DNA of 10,570 bases, taken from contig CANJOX010000083.1 of NCBI GenBank assembly GCA_947475795.1, positions 1 through 10,570 of the forward strand. Direction: 5' to 3'. This document shows positions 9,200 through 10,570 of this stretch, one piece after another. Position numbers and translations under genes: made by a program. This DNA is from Gemmatimonadota bacterium (GTDB lineage: Bacteria; Gemmatimonadota; Gemmatimonadetes; Gemmatimonadales; Gemmatimonadaceae). The notes beneath the pieces are model-generated. The model was given only the letters and a program-made list of their open reading frames with translations. It ran no database searches and was not told the DNA's origin. The number at the start of each line of letters is the position of its first letter. The first letter of the stretch is position 1.

Positions 9200-10087
9200 T
9201 TACGCGGCAAAGCTGGAGAGGGCCCGACCGACATCGCCTTCGCGGAGGCGCTTGAGGGCGCGGTCGCGCAGCTGGCGGACGCGCTCACGGGTGACGCCAA
9301 GCATGGAGCCGATCTCTTCCAGGGTGTGCTCGCGGCCTCCTTCGAGGCCGAAGTAGAGCCGGAGCACCTTGGCGTCGCGCGGCGGCAACGTGGAGAGCGC
9401 CTGCTCGATTTCGTCGGTGAGGAAGCGGTTCATCGCTTCTTCTTCCGTGTCCGGCATTTCGTCGGCCACGAAGCGCTCGATCAGCGAGCGATCGCCGTCG
9501 GGATCCATGGGGGCGTCGAGCCGCACGTCACCCGTGTTGAGGGCGGCGAGTGACTGCACGACGTCGACCGACAGGCCGGTGACCTGCGCGAGCTCTTCCG
9601 GCGACGGCTCACGGCGGAGCTTCTGCCGGAGGATTTCGGACGCCTTGATGATGCGCGAGAGGTCGGCCGTGCGGTTGAGCGGCACGCGCACGGTGCGCCC
9701 CTGCCGCGCGAGCGACGAGAGGATGGCCTGACGGATCCACCACACGGCGTACGAGATGAACTTGACGCCCTGATCGGGATCGAACTTCCGCGCGGCCGTG
9801 AGCAACCCGACGTTGCCTTCACCGATCAGATCGATGAGGGGCAGGCCGCGGTTCTGATATTTCTTGGCGACGGAAATGACGAAGCGGAGGTTGCGCTTGA
9901 CGAGTTCCTGGAGCGCATCCTGGTCGCCGGTACGGATTTTTTTCGCGAGCTCGATCTCTTCGGCCGCCTTGAGAAGCGGATACGTGCTGACTTCGTAGAG
10001 ATACTGGTCGAGGATGTCGCGCTCGGGTTCACTGGGCGCGATGCCCGCGGGGGCCGCACGACGGCGCTTCCGCTTGACTTCAGTCAT
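9200..10087 (-). CDS. RNA polymerase sigma-70 family factor (RpoD/SigA-like, short form)
   Basis: The 295-residue protein directs RNA polymerase to promoters. After a basic N-terminus (KRKRRR), region 1.2 spans about 24-52 (DILDQYLYEVSTYPLL). Region 2 spans about 58-133, with core-binding LIDLIGEGNVGLLTAARKFD and the -10-binding helix FISYAVWWIRQAI at 110-122. Region 3 spans about 140-215 (RIIKASEILRQKL). Region 4 ends the protein, with a -35-binding HTH at 255-282 (TLEEIGSMLGVTRERVRQ). Region 1.1 and the non-conserved insert are absent. This is like the primary sigma of Bacteroidetes, so it may be the housekeeping factor, but a group 2 (RpoS-like) role cannot be excluded. ATG 10087 has only a distant AGGA upstream. 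The gene is monocistronic, with a terminator behind it and a 7-bp leader hairpin ahead. Confidence 0.93.
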   Translation of the reverse strand: MTEVKRKRRRAAPAGIAPSEPERDILDQYLYEVSTYPLLKAAEEIELAKKIRTGDQDALQELVKRNLRFVISVAKKYQNRGLPLIDLIGEGNVGLLTAARKFDPDQGVKFISYAVWWIRQAILSSLARQGRTVRVPLNRTADLSRIIKASEILRQKLRREPSPEELAQVTGLSVDVVQSLAALNTGDVRLDAPMDPDGDRSLIERFVADEMPDTEEEAMNRFLTDEIEQALSTLPPRDAKVLRLYFGLEGGREHTLEEIGSMLGVTRERVRQLRDRALKRLREGDVGRALSSFAA

Positions 10088-10105
10088 GGCGTTCTATGAA
10101 TCCTC

Positions 10106-10123
10106 GGGATGAGACATCATCCC
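10106..10123 (-). promoter_or_regulatory. Leader hairpin before the sigma factor gene
   Basis: GGGATGA and TCATCCC form a perfect 7-bp stem with a 4-base loop. It ends 18 bases before ATG 10087, with the AGGA-like site (GAGGATT) just after it. It could influence sigma translation or mRNA stability. A transcription-factor operator is also possible. Confidence 0.4.
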
Positions 10124-10301
10124 TGAAGGGGGAAACGAAAAAGAAAACGGCTGGCCAGTAAACGGCGCCGGCAGCCCCCGAGATCCCAACGCGGTGGAAT
10201 CGGAGATCGGTGCCCACGAACGAGACCGCTTGCATTCGGGGGGTAGCCACACAAGATACGCCACCGGAAGTCTTTCGCCAGTGTGATCGTCGGAACTCTG
10301 C

Positions 10302-10330
10302 TTGACGCGGGAGATACACCCGACTAGACT
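10302..10330 (+). promoter_or_regulatory. Promoter of the tRNA-Ala/tRNA-Gly unit
   Basis: TTGACG (10302-10307), a 17-base spacer and TAGACT (10325-10330) form a near-consensus sigma-70 promoter. The following bases GCGCGT form a GC-rich discriminator, usual at stable-RNA promoters under stringent control. The start would be near 10337, about 60 bases before tRNA-Ala. Confidence 0.75.
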
Positions 10331-10396
10331 GCGCGTTCCTGCTACCCGCGTCGCCTCGGAACAGTTCGGCGGACGGGTGGTACGGAACGACAGGCC

Positions 10397-10469
<73 letters not shown>

Positions 10470-10506
10470 CTCGGTTGGTTGCAGGTGTAGGATGTTGGGT
10501 CGGTCT

Positions 10507-10570
10507 GCGGGAATAGCTCAGTTGGTAGAGCACAACCTTGCCAAGGTTGGGGTCGCGGGTTCGAGTCCCG
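10507..10570 (+). tRNA. tRNA-Gly (anticodon GCC), cut by the right edge
   Basis: The acceptor 5' strand GCGGGAA, D arm GCTC...GAGC, anticodon stem CAACC/GGTTG around TTGCCAA (anticodon GCC at 10540-10542) and a T arm beginning GCGGG-TTCGAGT-CCCG are visible. The last few T-stem bases and the acceptor 3' strand lie outside the window. It reads GGC and GGU codons. Confidence 0.95.

Larger units (their letters stand above)
10088..10396. other. Divergent regulatory gap between the sigma gene and the tRNA genes
   Basis: This 309-base gap holds the leader hairpin of the sigma gene, the plus-strand tRNA promoter, and a weak minus-strand candidate promoter: TATCTT at 10258-10253 with CTGGCG 17 bases upstream, a poor -35. 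A T-rich tract on the minus strand (10133-10149) lies between that candidate and the hairpin. I see no small gene here. Confidence 0.45.

Noticed and set aside
10281..10296. GTGTGATCGTCGGAAC as another CRP-type site near the tRNA promoter
   Set aside because: Only one half-site (TGTGA) is present; the partner TCACA is missing.

Overview
The window is GC-rich DNA carrying one almost unbroken run of genes on the minus strand and two tRNA genes at the right end on the plus strand. Three traits suggest a Gemmatimonadota-like bacterium or a relative near the FCB group: a SusC-like TonB-dependent receptor with a carboxypeptidase-regulatory N-terminal domain, a short primary-type sigma factor without region 1.1, and an 89-residue epsilon subunit of ATP synthase. 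This placement is an inference from gene content. No 16S gene or other marker is present to fix it.

Read in the direction of transcription (right to left), the layout is as follows. (1) A sigma-70 family factor (9200-10087) ends at a clear intrinsic terminator (9139-9164). (2) Next comes a small cluster: an MlaF-type ABC ATPase (8309-9085), a NUDIX hydrolase (7747-8271) and an AraC-type regulator with a receiver-like N-terminal domain (6929-7747). The stop codon of the NUDIX gene overlaps the start codon of the regulator gene. (3) A 194-bp palindrome-rich gap holds a perfect CRP/FNR-type operator just upstream of the F1 ATP synthase operon atpA-atpG-atpD-atpC (6734 down to 2568). That operon ends at a very strong 15-bp hairpin. 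(4) A LytTR-type DNA-binding regulator with a degenerate receiver domain (1321-2334) has its own terminator. (5) A TTGACA promoter and a leader of about 250 nt precede a TonB-dependent outer-membrane receptor that runs off the left edge (869 to 1).

On the plus strand, a TTGACG-N17-TAGACT promoter with a GC-rich discriminator drives tRNA-Ala(GGC), followed by tRNA-Gly(GCC), which the right edge cuts off.

Most of the window is core metabolism and housekeeping. I see no mobile element, CRISPR array, phage gene or defence system, and nothing that clearly amounts to a new biological system. The points worth a second look are regulatory and structural: the CRP/FNR-like palindrome over the atpA promoter, the F1 operon lacking atpB/E/F/H next to it, an epsilon subunit without its inhibitory C-terminal helices, and two regulators whose receiver domains lack the usual phosphorylation residues.
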